Shown piece by piece: positions 18,006 through 26,968 of a stretch of DNA of 46,318 nt. The stretch comes from Symbiodinium natans (taxonomy: Eukaryota > Sar > Dinophyceae > Suessiales > Symbiodiniaceae): NCBI GenBank assembly GCA_905221605.1, contig CAJNDS010001513.1, positions 375,001 through 421,318 of the forward strand. Direction: 5' to 3'. The notes under the pieces were generated by a model that saw nothing but the letters and a program-made list of their open reading frames with translations, had not been told where the DNA came from and did no database searches. Numbering within the stretch: the first letter of the stretch is position 1; each line of letters starts with the position of its first letter. The position numbers and the translations under genes are program-made.

Positions 18006-18365
18006 ATCCGTGAAAGAATCTCGATTGGGGCTTAGGGATCCATAAAGAATCCCTGGTTTCTCAGGTAGGTAAGGAGTTATACTGTACCCTTTAAGAGATT
18101 CCGCCTTCCCTACTAAGAACCAGTAGAATACTAGTGCAAGTCATGCGGTTGCTTTCTACTTCTCACAGCTTCAAGGCCTTCAGGGGGCCTGGGCATTTGG
18201 GAATTCGGGTCTGCAGGGGTTTTTCGGAGGGCTTGTGGGTCTATGGGTGTCTTATCACGTTTACAGCTGTATAGGATGTCCAGGGTTTGTAGGGTATATC
18301 GGGTTTACAGAGCCCTAAACCCTAAACCCTATAGAAACCCGAAACCCTAAACCCTAAACCCCGTC

Positions 18366-18394
18366 CTTTTTCGGCGCCGGCTTCTCATCATCAC
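18366..18394 (-). CDS. Exon encoding (S)DDEKPAPKK
   Basis: Acceptor CCAACTCTCAG|G on minus, two bases completing a Ser codon if preceded by A, then DDEKPAPKK. The donor would be GA (AAG|GACG). Its end phase fits the exon starting at 16733. Similar to the 13.0-kb exon. Confidence 0.55.
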
Positions 18395-18477
18395 CTGAGA
18401 GTTGGTTCTGATAACTCTTGCGTTTTGTCCTTGGACACGACGTGACTCATGATACGGTTTTTGGTTTAGGGTTTAGG

Positions 18478-18590
18478 GTTCTGGGTGGAACATGCAAGAA
18501 GGGCACAAGAGCCACAGTGCAAAAGAACAGGACGCCCATGCTCATATCTGATGCCGAGTGGAGGTCTTTCAAGTATGCAAAGCATGCACC
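18478..18590. other. Coding-like stretch, strand undecided
   Basis: Plus strand reads CKKGTRATVQKNRTPMLISD then AEWRSFKYAKHA. Minus strand reads AYLKDLHSASDMSMGVLFFC. Both are open and protein-like. No decisive splice signals. Confidence 0.3.
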
Positions 18591-18604
18591 CCTAAACCCT
18601 TCAA

Positions 18605-18718
18605 ACCCTAAACCCTAAACCCTAAACCCTAAACCCTAAACCCTAAACCCTAAACCCTAAACCCTAAACCCTAAACCCTAAACCCTAAACCCTAAACCCT
18701 AAACCCTAAACCCTAAAC
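18605..18718. repeat. Perfect CCCTAAA array at the gap edge
   Basis: About 16 perfect heptamers running into the run of N. The assembly probably broke because the array is longer than the reads could resolve. Confidence 0.97.
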
Positions 18719-18818
18719 NNNNNNNNNNNNNNNNNNNNNNNNNNNNNNNNNNNNNNNNNNNNNNNNNNNNNNNNNNNNNNNNNNNNNNNNNNNNNNNNNN
18801 NNNNNNNNNNNNNNNNNN
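18719..18818. other. Assembly gap, 100 N
   Basis: Exactly 100 N, the usual placeholder for a gap of unknown size. Sequence left of it is telomere-type repeat; sequence right of it is not, so adjacency and orientation across the gap are unproven. Confidence 0.99.
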
Positions 18819-18904
18819 GAAGGGCCCGACACTGCCAATTACTTGTGCAACAAGTTCAGCATGAATGCTGTTTTTCCGTGCACGTAGGCTTTCCATGTGC
18901 ATAC

Positions 18905-18913
18905 TGGCTCAAG
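18905..18913 (+). promoter_or_regulatory. Possible spliced-leader relic (TGGCTCAAG)
   Basis: Nine bases identical to the 3' end of the dinoflagellate spliced leader, 31 bases before the ATG at 18945. Relics of the leader mark recycled mRNAs in dinoflagellate genomes. Nine bases can occur by chance in 46 kb, and the upstream half of the leader is not convincing. Confidence 0.2.
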
Positions 18914-18944
18914 TTGCTTTAAAAGATTGTGGCCGTAGTCTGGC

Positions 18945-19008
18945 ATGGCGTCCGAGCAGAGTAAGAAGGCCAACCCCAAGAAGCAGCACACAGCAACTTT
19001 TCTCACAG
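18945..19008 (+). CDS. Candidate first exon, MASEQSKKANPKKQHTATFL
   Basis: ATG, then MASEQSKKANPKKQHTATFL and T, ending at a consensus donor CACAG|GTGAGC. Basic, Lys-rich N-terminus. No second exon was found with confidence. A minus-strand exon candidate abuts it (19007-19064), so one of the two is probably false. Confidence 0.4.
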
Positions 19009-19064
19009 GTGAGCAGATATCCTTTCACTCTTTCTAGGACCTCCTGATCCACCTTGCTCTTCTT
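19007..19064 (-). CDS. Candidate exon KKSKVDQEVLERVKGYLLT
   Basis: Acceptor TAGCACAG on minus, 19 codons plus one base, GT donor (ACCT|GTGAGA). The Val/Leu/Tyr-Leu spacing is like the first helix of a LisH motif, which sits at the N-terminus of Nopp140-type proteins. It lies upstream of the Ser/Lys-rich exons on the same strand. That is suggestive only. Confidence 0.35.
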
Positions 19065-19139
19065 CTGTGCTATGTCGGTTCAGCTTGTGTTCGGGATGAT
19101 TTGCTGGAAGCTGTCAAAACACCAGCTGTATTTGAGTAA

Positions 19140-19640
19140 ACATCCCCCAATAAGCAAAACCTAAGCTTTGTACTAAAAACTTTACCTCAAGCAATCATCC
19201 CCCAATGAGCAAAACCTAAACTCTTTTGAACTGCCACATATTGAATAGCTATAATCAGCCCTCCCCCCCCCCACCTCCCCCTGATAAGCAAGCAGCTTAA
19301 CTACTTGAACTCTGAACTAAACACTGCACCTTAGCTAACACATTGTATTTCCGTTCTCATCCTCCGATAAGCAAACCAGGGCAAACCAGAAATAACTCTG
19401 CGCTGATAACTGTACCTCAAGCAATCACCCCCCAAACTTTGCACTACGCTGTACCTTAGCTAACACTTTGCAATTTCAGTAATCATCCAAAGAAGCAAAA
19501 TTTAAACTCTGTACCAACACTATACCTTAGCTAGCCACATTGCATGTCCCCCCCAAAAAAAACAAAGCCTGAACTCTGTACTAAAACCGCATGGTATTTC
19601 AGTTGTCATCCCAAGCAAAACCTAAACTCTGCACTAACAC
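19140..19640. repeat. Degenerate A-rich tandem repeat
   Basis: Repeated words AGCAAAACCTAAACTCTG, TACCTTAGCTAACAC and CAATCATCCCCCAA recur about every 60-90 bp, six or seven times. No ORF. Confidence 0.75.
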
Positions 19641-20580
19641 CTGCATAGTTACGCACATATCTAATTAAAACACATACGCCCACAAAGATGATATATATAT
19701 ATATATATATACACGTATTGTTTGAAGTGGAACGCTGTGGGAATAGTCCTTTGATGAACACTCAATTGCAGCTCCTTAGTTGTTGTTTACTAATCTGGTT
19801 CCACGGCCTAGGTTGGGCGCAATATTGAAAACATTGCAAAAACTCAATATTTCAATATTGGGCTGGATCCAAGATCCAAGATTTCACAGTTTTTTCGGAG
19901 GCCATCTTGGATCCAAGGCGCAGGCTGGAACCAACCTTGGAATATTGAAAGGGTTTCAATACTTCAATATTGGGGGGAGTGTCCTGGCTGGATCCAAGAT
20001 TGTTTTGCGAAATCTTTGGACGTCGGACCTTGGATCCAGCCCAATATTGAAAGGGCTTCAATACTGCAACATTGGGGGAAGCGGGGCGGCCACAACCAGG
20101 GACCAAGAGTCCACATTCTTTTGGAAAGCGGTCTTGTCTGTTTCGATGTTTTAACATCGACCATCACGATCCAACAAAAAACGAGAAAGCAAACAACGCA
20201 ACAAACTCATTCTAACAAACAGGCTCCCGCAGCCTCCTCTGTTGTAAAATTTAAGGCTTCGCGTTTAGAGGTGTTTATATAAAAAAATATAGAAAGGTGT
20301 GTGTGTATTTATTGTGAGTTTTTGATTTTGGTTCATGTATTTATTCACTTGTGTTTGGAGTTGAAGTTTTGGATCGACTACGTCGATGAAAGGGCTTATT
20401 ATATACAGGGGTCTGACTTAGGTTCAAGGTTTCGGGTTCAAGGTGATGTTTAGGCGCTCATGTTTAGGGATTAGGTCTAGGGTTCCGAGTCCATGGTTTT
20501 GGATTGAGGGCTGAGGGTTTAGGGTTTTAGGGCTTAGGGCATGGGATTCAGGGTTTAGGGTTTGGTGTTTCAGGGGCAGG

Positions 20581-20775
20581 GGAGTTAACCCGATTTAACT
20601 CGAGTTAAGTCTCAGAGCCAACCCGAGTTAACTCGAGTTAACTGTCAGACCCAACCCGAGTTAACTCGAGCTAACTCTCAGATCCAACTCGAGTTAACTC
20701 GAGTTAACTCGCCAAGACCTCTTATTTTCCATTTAACTCGCAGAGCCAACCCGAGTTAACTCGAGTTAACTCACC
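20581..20775. repeat. 33-bp palindromic satellite (TTAACTCGAGTTAA)
   Basis: Five to six copies of the palindrome TTAACTCGAGTTAA separated by ~19-bp spacers like CTCTCAGACCCAACCCGAG. One unit is disrupted by a short unrelated stretch near 20710. Confidence 0.85.
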
Positions 20776-21296
20776 TAAAAGCATCTCGGCTCCGAACCAT
20801 ACTCCTGAAACCAGACAGACCCTCAACCCCGAAATCATGAATCCTGAGCACCCGAAATTCTGAACCCGTAACGCCCCCAAGCCCCCCCAAAAAAACCCCA
20901 ACCCAAACTCCACCCAAAGATGCAGACCCTAAACACCCGCAGTCCCAAAACCCCAAAACTTCACCACGACCCCTGAGTATTTTTTCTTTGATATATCTAG
21001 GAAAGGCTTAATTAGGGTCTGGCGTTTGAGGTTCATGGTTTGTTGCTTGGCGTTTAATCATCAACCCGAAGCAATAACCCCACTTTAGACCCTAAACCCC
21101 AAACCACCGTTGAACTCTACATCTCCATCCGTAAGCCCAAGAGACCACAACCCCCTGAACCCTCAACAAAAACAACCAACCCTGGTCAAAACTGTATACA
21201 TCCCTCAACCCCAAACCTCAACCCCTATAACCTTGAAGCCCAAGCCGTCAGCCTCGGCCCCGCCCCAAACCCTATTGCCCAAGCCACGCCCGTAAC

Positions 21297-21495
21297 GACA
21301 GCGCGAATGCAGCAGCATTTTGATATGACTATATACACGATGGCTGTGCGAACAGAATGAGATCCACGCTCGCACGCAGAAAAGCAGCAGTTGAGTCACA
21401 AGACCACGACGGACAGCCGAAGTTGTCTCGCCGGCGGAATCTTTGCGTATAATAAAATATCTGTGTGCGCGCGCAGCAAGTTTTGGTTCCTATAT
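21297..21495 (-). repeat. Inverted copy of the 22-26 kb repeat family
   Basis: The reverse complement matches 22170-22345 closely: TTCCGCCGGCGAGACAA, GGCTGTCCGTCGTGGTCTTG and GATCTCATTCTGTTCGCACA in the same order. Confidence 0.8.
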
Positions 21496-22132
21496 TACTA
21501 TTGCTTTTAGCCTTTGCTTTTGCAATCGTTGTCTTGCTATGCCCTGACCCTTCAATAGACGCTTATATCAGCTTTAAGCACCGCTTACAAGAGACTTTTG
21601 TGAGTGTAACAGGCGGTTAGCATAAGGGCCTGTTGTTTTAACAAGCGTAGTTTTTAACACAATAAGCTTTTATGTTAGAGGCAACAAGCGCTTACATTTT
21701 AGCTATATATATATATACAAACTAAATTTTTCGTAGTCGGTCCTTCTTTTCCCTCGTCCTCTCTTCTGTCCAGAGGTCCTGAATATTTGTATGTTTGCAA
21801 ACCTCCTCATCTCCCTAAACTCTCACTTGACCAGAGCAGGGGCTTTTTTGTATCACCTTGAAACACTTTCTGTGGAATATTGGATCTTGGATCTTGGATC
21901 CAGCCCAATATTGAAATACTGAGTTTTTCCCACACATAAATATTGCGGGGCCAGATAAGCATAAACCCTGGTACAGAGTTTGGTTTTGCTTAGTGGGGGG
22001 AAGGGGGCGGGGGGGGTGATTATTGAAATACAATGTGTGTTACCTCAGGTACAGTGTTTAGTGCAGAGTTTAGTTGCCCCAAAAATCTCCAAAAATCTGA
22101 GGGAGCAGGGCTTGGGCTCACCAGATTACAAA

Positions 22133-22156
22133 CCCCAAGCGTATTCGCTGTTGGGG
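22133..22156. repeat. Imperfect hairpin, copy 1 of 3
   Basis: CCCCAAGCG, four-base loop, CGCTGTTGGGG. Copies at 24867-24890 and 26358-26381 keep both stems while the loop changes (TATT, CACC, TACC). Confidence 0.7.
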
Positions 22157-22159
22157 AGC

Positions 22160-23088
22160 TATAGGAACCAAAACTTGCTACGCGCGCACACACACACACA
22201 CATCTTTTGGCACGCAAAGATTCCGCCGGCGTGACAATCTCGGCTGTCCGTCGCGGTCTTGTGGCTCAACTGCTGCGTTTGATGCGAGCACACATGGATC
22301 TCATTCTGTTCGCATAAATATCGTGTGTATTTTCAATATACTCATATCAAGATACTGCTGCATGCGCTGTTGCGCTCTCCGTGCCGCGTGCTGCGTCCGG
22401 CGCGACACACTCCGGCGCGACACACACGGAAAGGCTCGCGACAAGATCGTGCACGAATGCTGTTGCGCGGGCACACATGGGTGTCTCGCCGTTCGCACGG
22501 ATCTGCTCTTGCACTAGACAGCCGCGTCTTACACGACCACACAGACATCAGGTGTTGGGTAGGCATATATATTTTTGCGGCAAGAAAGCTGTTGCAAAAG
22601 CAAGGGCTAAAAACTATAGGAGCCAATATCTTTTGGCACGCGAAAGATTCCGCCGGCGAGACAATCTCGGCTGTCCGTCTCGGTCTTGTGACTCAACTGC
22701 TGCGTTTGATGCAAGCACACATAGATCTCATTCTGTTCGCGTCGTGCGTATTTACAATATATTCATATCGACATACTGCTGCTTCGCTGTTGCGCTCTCC
22801 CTGCCGCGCGCTGCGTCCTGCGCGACACACGGAAAGGTTCGCAAAAAGATCGTGCACGAATGCAGCTGCGCGGGCACACATGAGCGTCTCGCCGTTCACG
22901 CGGATCTGTTCTTGCGCTAAATAGCTGCGTGGTATACGACCACACAGACAGCAGCTGTTGGGTAGGCATATCTTTACGGCAAGACAGCGGTTGCAAAAGC
23001 AAGGGCCAAAAACTGTAGGAACCAAAACTTGCTTCGCACATACACACGGCCAGCCCACATGGATCTCATTCTGCTTGCGCAGACATGT
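22160..23088. repeat. Dispersed repeat family, two direct copies (~420 bp)
   Basis: Copies start near 22200 and 22628 with TTTTGGCACGC and share CGGCGAGACAATCTCGGCTG, GATCTCATTCTGTTCGC, a CGCGTGCTGCGTCCGGCGCG-like block and GCAAGGGCTAAAAACTATAG. Related copies continue at 25318-26175. The ORFs here (up to 199 aa) follow the repeat and resemble no known family. Confidence 0.8.
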
Positions 23089-23090
23089 TA

Positions 23091-24603
23091 CAATAGTGGG
23101 CCCCCCCCCTTGCAAGTACAGTTACAAATCCGCTACAACGTCCTTAAGGTCAGTTACACGTCTGCTAAGTAAGCCCTAAACATACAAGTCTGGATAAGCG
23201 AGATACAGAGTTTTATATGAAAGGAGATAGGAAAAGATAGCAGACATAGCCAAACTATCTTGTTTGGTCCTGCTTTTTTTTGTTGGGGGGGGGGGGGAAT
23301 TATTTGCGGGGCGGGATTTGCGAAATTTGCACAGACAGCAACCGTGAGCAAGAGCCGCTCGACGCATTTCTCTCGGCCGCTGCCATGTTCGAAATGCGTA
23401 TATAGAATGGAACACAAACTGATTTACTTTATGGGCGGATGAATATAGGGTTTGTACTTTGCAAGCGCGTCCTTGCTTTTTGAATTGTAGCAATCCATGC
23501 CGACATGTAGCTTTGATGCAGCTTCCTGGTTTAAGTTTTCCTTAGCTGGTTTGCCGATGTACTACCCTAAATCCTAAATACCCTGAAACCTTGAAGACGC
23601 TAGTTTCTTCGGTGAGGGCGAAAACTCGCTTGCAGTGTGTTTCGCTAGCTCAGCGGGGAAACTCGCTTAGACCCCAAACCCGAAAACCCGGGGAACCCTA
23701 AACCTTGGAGATGCTCTTTTTATTGAGGGCAGGCGTGCGGGCAGCTGTGTGGCCACAGACATGATGTGGCGCCAAAAAACGTGTGGATACGTATGTGTCC
23801 GCGCACTTTCGATCCCAAAACCATGTGGGCGCATGTGTGACCGCGTGTTTATCCCAGCAAAGACATGTGGACGCGTGTGTGTCCGCTTGTGTCCGCTTGT
23901 GTGTCCGCTGGTGTCTTGAGGCGTGGGCGCGCAGGTATCCGCAGCTTCCTCCAGAAAACAATAGTGGGCGCACATGTGTCCGCAGCTTCCGCCAGAAAAA
24001 CAATAGTGGGCGTACATGTGTCCGCAAGCATACCTGTTTCACGTACCTGTGCGCAGAAGGGTCCGTCATGCGTCGTTTGAAACCATTTCTAAAGAAAATC
24101 GCTGGGTGCCTGTAGCGAGGAAACTCGCCGAAGGTATACCTGTAGCCGGGAAGCTCGCCTGCCTAAGACCCTCAGACTTGCATCCTTGTGCTTCTGTCTC
24201 TTTAGTTGAACTGAGTGGTGCCGGGAATGTTCTGAACTGTTGGGGCTTTGTATCGCCCAGCTCGTGCCCCTCAAAGTTTGTGTTGCCTCATCGTGGTTGT
24301 GCAACCATGAATTGTCCGAACTTGCAGGAACACTTAAACTCAAATCTAATACCAACAAACCCTTCGAAATATAATATTAACTCGCTCCAAACTCCTAAGT
24401 GCGCCTTGGGGGGCTAATGTCAGCTCCTTGCCAAAATCTAAAAATGTCATAGTGCAAAAAGATAGAAAAAGATACGGAACTTGCAAGTCTACTTGCTAAG
24501 TTGCCTATGTCGGACTCACGCTAAGTACTTGTAAGTCTGCTATGTCCATATGCAACTCACGCTAACTATCGCTAAGTACTTGTAAGTGGGGGGCCCTCTC
24601 TCG
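23091..24603. mobile_element. TA-flanked terminal-inverted-repeat transposon (Tc1/mariner-like, non-autonomous)
   Basis: The 1513-bp insert has imperfect ~28-bp inverted ends. The left begins CAATAGTGGGCCCCCC, the right (reversed) CGAGAGAGGGCCCCCC, and both continue to CAAGTAC. It is flanked by TA on both sides (23089-23090 and 24604-24605). Paralogous unoccupied sites at 25650-25670 and 26082-26102 read ATGTTAGTGCG with a single TA, which shows a clean insertion with TA duplication. TA target sites are typical of Tc1/mariner elements. No transposase ORF is recognisable; the interior is minisatellite and unassigned sequence. Confidence 0.8.
23780..24035. repeat. Minisatellite inside the transposon
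   Basis: ~45-bp units with ACATGTGTCCGC, CGCCAGAAAAACAATAGTGG and related words. The units contain CAATAGTGGG, the same ten bases as the outer tip of the element. Confidence 0.75.
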
Positions 24604-24605
24604 TA

Positions 24606-24898
24606 GTGCGTGCCGTGTGCTGCGAATCACACACGCATATCTTTTTTTTCGGCAGCACACATGGATCTCATTCTGCTTGCACAGGCACGTGAGTGCGCTC
24701 AAACTGCCTGGCGCTGTTTTCCTTCCTCGGTGGACTCCCCGAACACTACTTTTCAATTGCCCAGGTGCAAAAAGTCACAGTAGTTTGGCGCGCGCACGTC
24801 CCTTACCTTTCCGCGAAGCCGTGCACAAAATCTAGTCACCGACCTTCTCCCTTACCAGATTGCAAGCCCCAAGCGCACCCGCAGTTGGGGAAATATGT
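24606..24898. repeat. ~290-bp repeat, duplicated at 26094-26385
   Basis: Near-identical to 26094-26385: TGCGTGCCGTG, TTTTTTCGGCAGCACACATG, CTGCCTGGCGCTGTTTTCCT, CCTCGGTGGACTCCCCGAA, then the hairpin at 24867-24890. Confidence 0.85.
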
Positions 24899-25317
24899 TG
24901 TAACTGATGACTGTTGCACCATGACGACAGCTTTGGCTGCAAAGTCGGACTACGCTGGGTTTCAAAATCAGAGCACGCACGAGCAGCAGAGAAACAGCAC
25001 GGAGATGTGAAAAAGGATTGGGAGGGGGGTCGGAAAACGTTCAAAAAAAAACAGGTGCGACAACATTGTTGCGTTCTCTGTGCCGCGTACTGCGTACGGC
25101 GCGACACACGGGAAGGTTCGTGCACGAATGATGTTAAGGCACACATGGGTGTCTCGCCGTTCGCATGGATCTGTCCTCGCGCTAAACAGCCGCGTCGTAC
25201 ACGACCACATAGACATCAGGTGTTGGCAAGGCGTATTGTTATGGCAAGAAATCGGTTGCAAAAGCAAGGGCTACAAACTATACGAACCCGAGCTTGCTAC
25301 GCGAGCATACACACATA

Positions 25318-26175
25318 TCTTCTGTCTTTTGGCACGCAAAAGATTCCGCCGGCGAGACAATCTCGGCTGTCCGTCGCAGTCTCGTGACTCAACTGATGCG
25401 TTTTATGCGAGCACACATGGATCTCATTCTGTTCGCACAAGCATCGTGCGTATGTACAATATATCCATATCAACATACTGCTGCTTCGCTGTTGCGCTCT
25501 CCGTGCCGCGTGCTGCGTTGGCTGGGCATATTTTTACGGCAACAAAGCGGTTGCAAAAGCAAGGGCTAAAAACTATAGGAACCAAACCTTGCAACGCGAG
25601 CATACACACATATATACAGCCAGCCCACATGGATCTCATTCTGCTTGCACAGACATGTTAGTGCGCGCCGTGCGCTGCGAACGCACACACGCGTATCTTT
25701 TTTTTTCGGCAGCACACATGGATCTCATTCTGCTAGCATACACACATATCTTCTGTCTTTTGGCACGCAAAAGACTCCGCCGGCGAGACAATCTCGGCTG
25801 TCCGTCGCAGTCTCGTGACTCAACTGATGCGTTTGATACGAGCACACATGGATCTCATTCTGTTCGCACAAGCATCGTGTGTATTTACAATATATCCGTA
25901 TCAACATACTGCTGCTTCGCTGTTGTCCTCTCCGTGCCGCGTGCTGCGTTGGCTGGGCATATTTTTACGGCAACAAAGCGGTTGCAAAAGCAAGGGCTAA
26001 AAACCTATAGGAACCAAACCTTGCAACGCGAGCATACACACATATATACAGCCAGCCCACATGGATCTCATTCTGCTTGCGCAGACATGTTAGTGCGTGC
26101 CGTGCGCTGCGAACGCACACACGCGTATCTTTTTTTCGGCAGCACACATGGATCTCATTCTGCTTGCACAGGCAT
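25318..26175. repeat. Tandem duplication of a ~431-bp unit
   Basis: GGCACGCAAAAGA at 25331 and 25762, and CATGTTAGTGCG at 25656 and 26087, give a period of 431 bp. The copies differ by scattered substitutions only, so the duplication is recent. It contains the two unoccupied target sites of the 23.1-kb transposon. Confidence 0.85.
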
Positions 26176-26385
26176 GTTAGTGCGCTCAAACTGCCTGGCG
26201 CTGTTTTCCTTCCTCGGTGGACTCCCCGAAGACTACTTTTTAATTGCCTAGGTGCAAAAAGTTACAGTAGTTCCGCGCGCGCGCACACGTCCCTTACCTT
26301 TCCGCGAAGCCGCGCACAAAATCTAGTCACCGACCTTCTCCCTTACCAGATTGCAAACCCCAAGCGTACCCGCTGTTGGGGAATA
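26094..26385. repeat. Second copy of the ~290-bp repeat
   Basis: Copy of 24606-24898 ending with the third CCCCAAGCG...TTGGGG hairpin (26358-26381). Directly after it the base composition changes to AT-rich. Confidence 0.85.
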
Positions 26386-26399
26386 AGTATGGCAGACGT

Positions 26400-26660
26400 T
26401 TGATTTGTTATCTATGATATTTTTTTAGTATTGTGCGAGGTATAGTTAGATATATTTTGATTTTATAGCAATGTCTTCGATAGGTCGAGGATTAAGGATT
26501 ACAGATAGATCGATCTTGAAGAAATTCATATTGTTTATTTAATTGTAATGTCTTCGGTTGGTCGGTATCTATGGGAGGCGTGACACATCGTATAATTAGA
26601 TTATTCAGAGCAAAGAATGGTCTTGAATAAGTTTGGGTTGATTTAACTGAAATGTTTTCG
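26400..26660. other. AT-rich stretch with a thrice-repeated ATGTCTTCGG box
   Basis: ATGTCTTCGATAGGTCG, ATGTCTTCGGTTGGTCGG and ATGTTTTCGGTGGGTCAG occur at 26471, 26548 and 26652. The AT content is far above that of the rest of the window. Confidence 0.6.
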
Positions 26661-26888
26661 GTGGGTCAGACCGATGTGGTGCGCAAGCTTATGGGGCTCG
26701 TGCCCATCATGCAGGGAGTCAGTCGCAAATTGAAGACACATGTATGGCACGAAAGCGGCAACAACTCGGGAATTTACAAGTCCTTACAGGGTTCCCACGC
26801 TGCTGCCGGCCATCAAGCATGCCACATGCCAAGCGTGTCAACATGCACAAGCAAGGTCATTTTTTGGGTCGTCCCTCCGTCGTCATGA
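26652..26888 (+). CDS. 78-codon ORF, uncertain
   Basis: ATG-started frame MFSVGQTDVVRKLMGLVPIM onwards to TAG, beginning inside the third ATGTTTTCGG box. Moderately protein-like, no family recognised, no supporting splice signals. Confidence 0.2.
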   Translation: MFSVGQTDVVRKLMGLVPIMQGVSRKLKTHVWHESGNNSGIYKSLQGSHAAAGHQACHMPSVSTCTSKVIFWVVPPSS

Positions 26889-26968
26889 GGGCTTTTAAGA
26901 TCTTCGGCCGGCATGAAAAAAAGGAAACGCGCCCTTGCAACCTCCGCATACAGCCTACACTCTCGTGT

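Larger units (their letters stand above)
19812..21953. repeat. Inverted-repeat-bounded element, ~2.1 kb
   Basis: The left arm (19812-19889) and right arm (21870-21953) are inverted copies sharing the core CAATATTGGGCTGGATCCAA and its GATCCAAGATCCAAGAT extension. A second inverted core lies inside (20028-20048), making a small fold-back at the left end. The interior holds no transposase-like ORF. Candidate non-autonomous or composite element. Confidence 0.55.

Noticed and set aside
19140-19640. CRISPR-like spaced repeats
   Set aside because: Repeats are degenerate and unevenly spaced, and the window is clearly eukaryotic.
22325-22924. 199-codon plus ORF and related frames at 25080-26251
   Set aside because: The frames follow a dispersed repeat family, overlap equally long frames in other phases and on the other strand, and match no known family.
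25700-25720. TTCGGCAGCACA, like the start of U6 snRNA (also at 24649 and 26137)
   Set aside because: The match ends after 12 bases; the conserved U6 middle is absent and the motif is part of the dispersed repeat.
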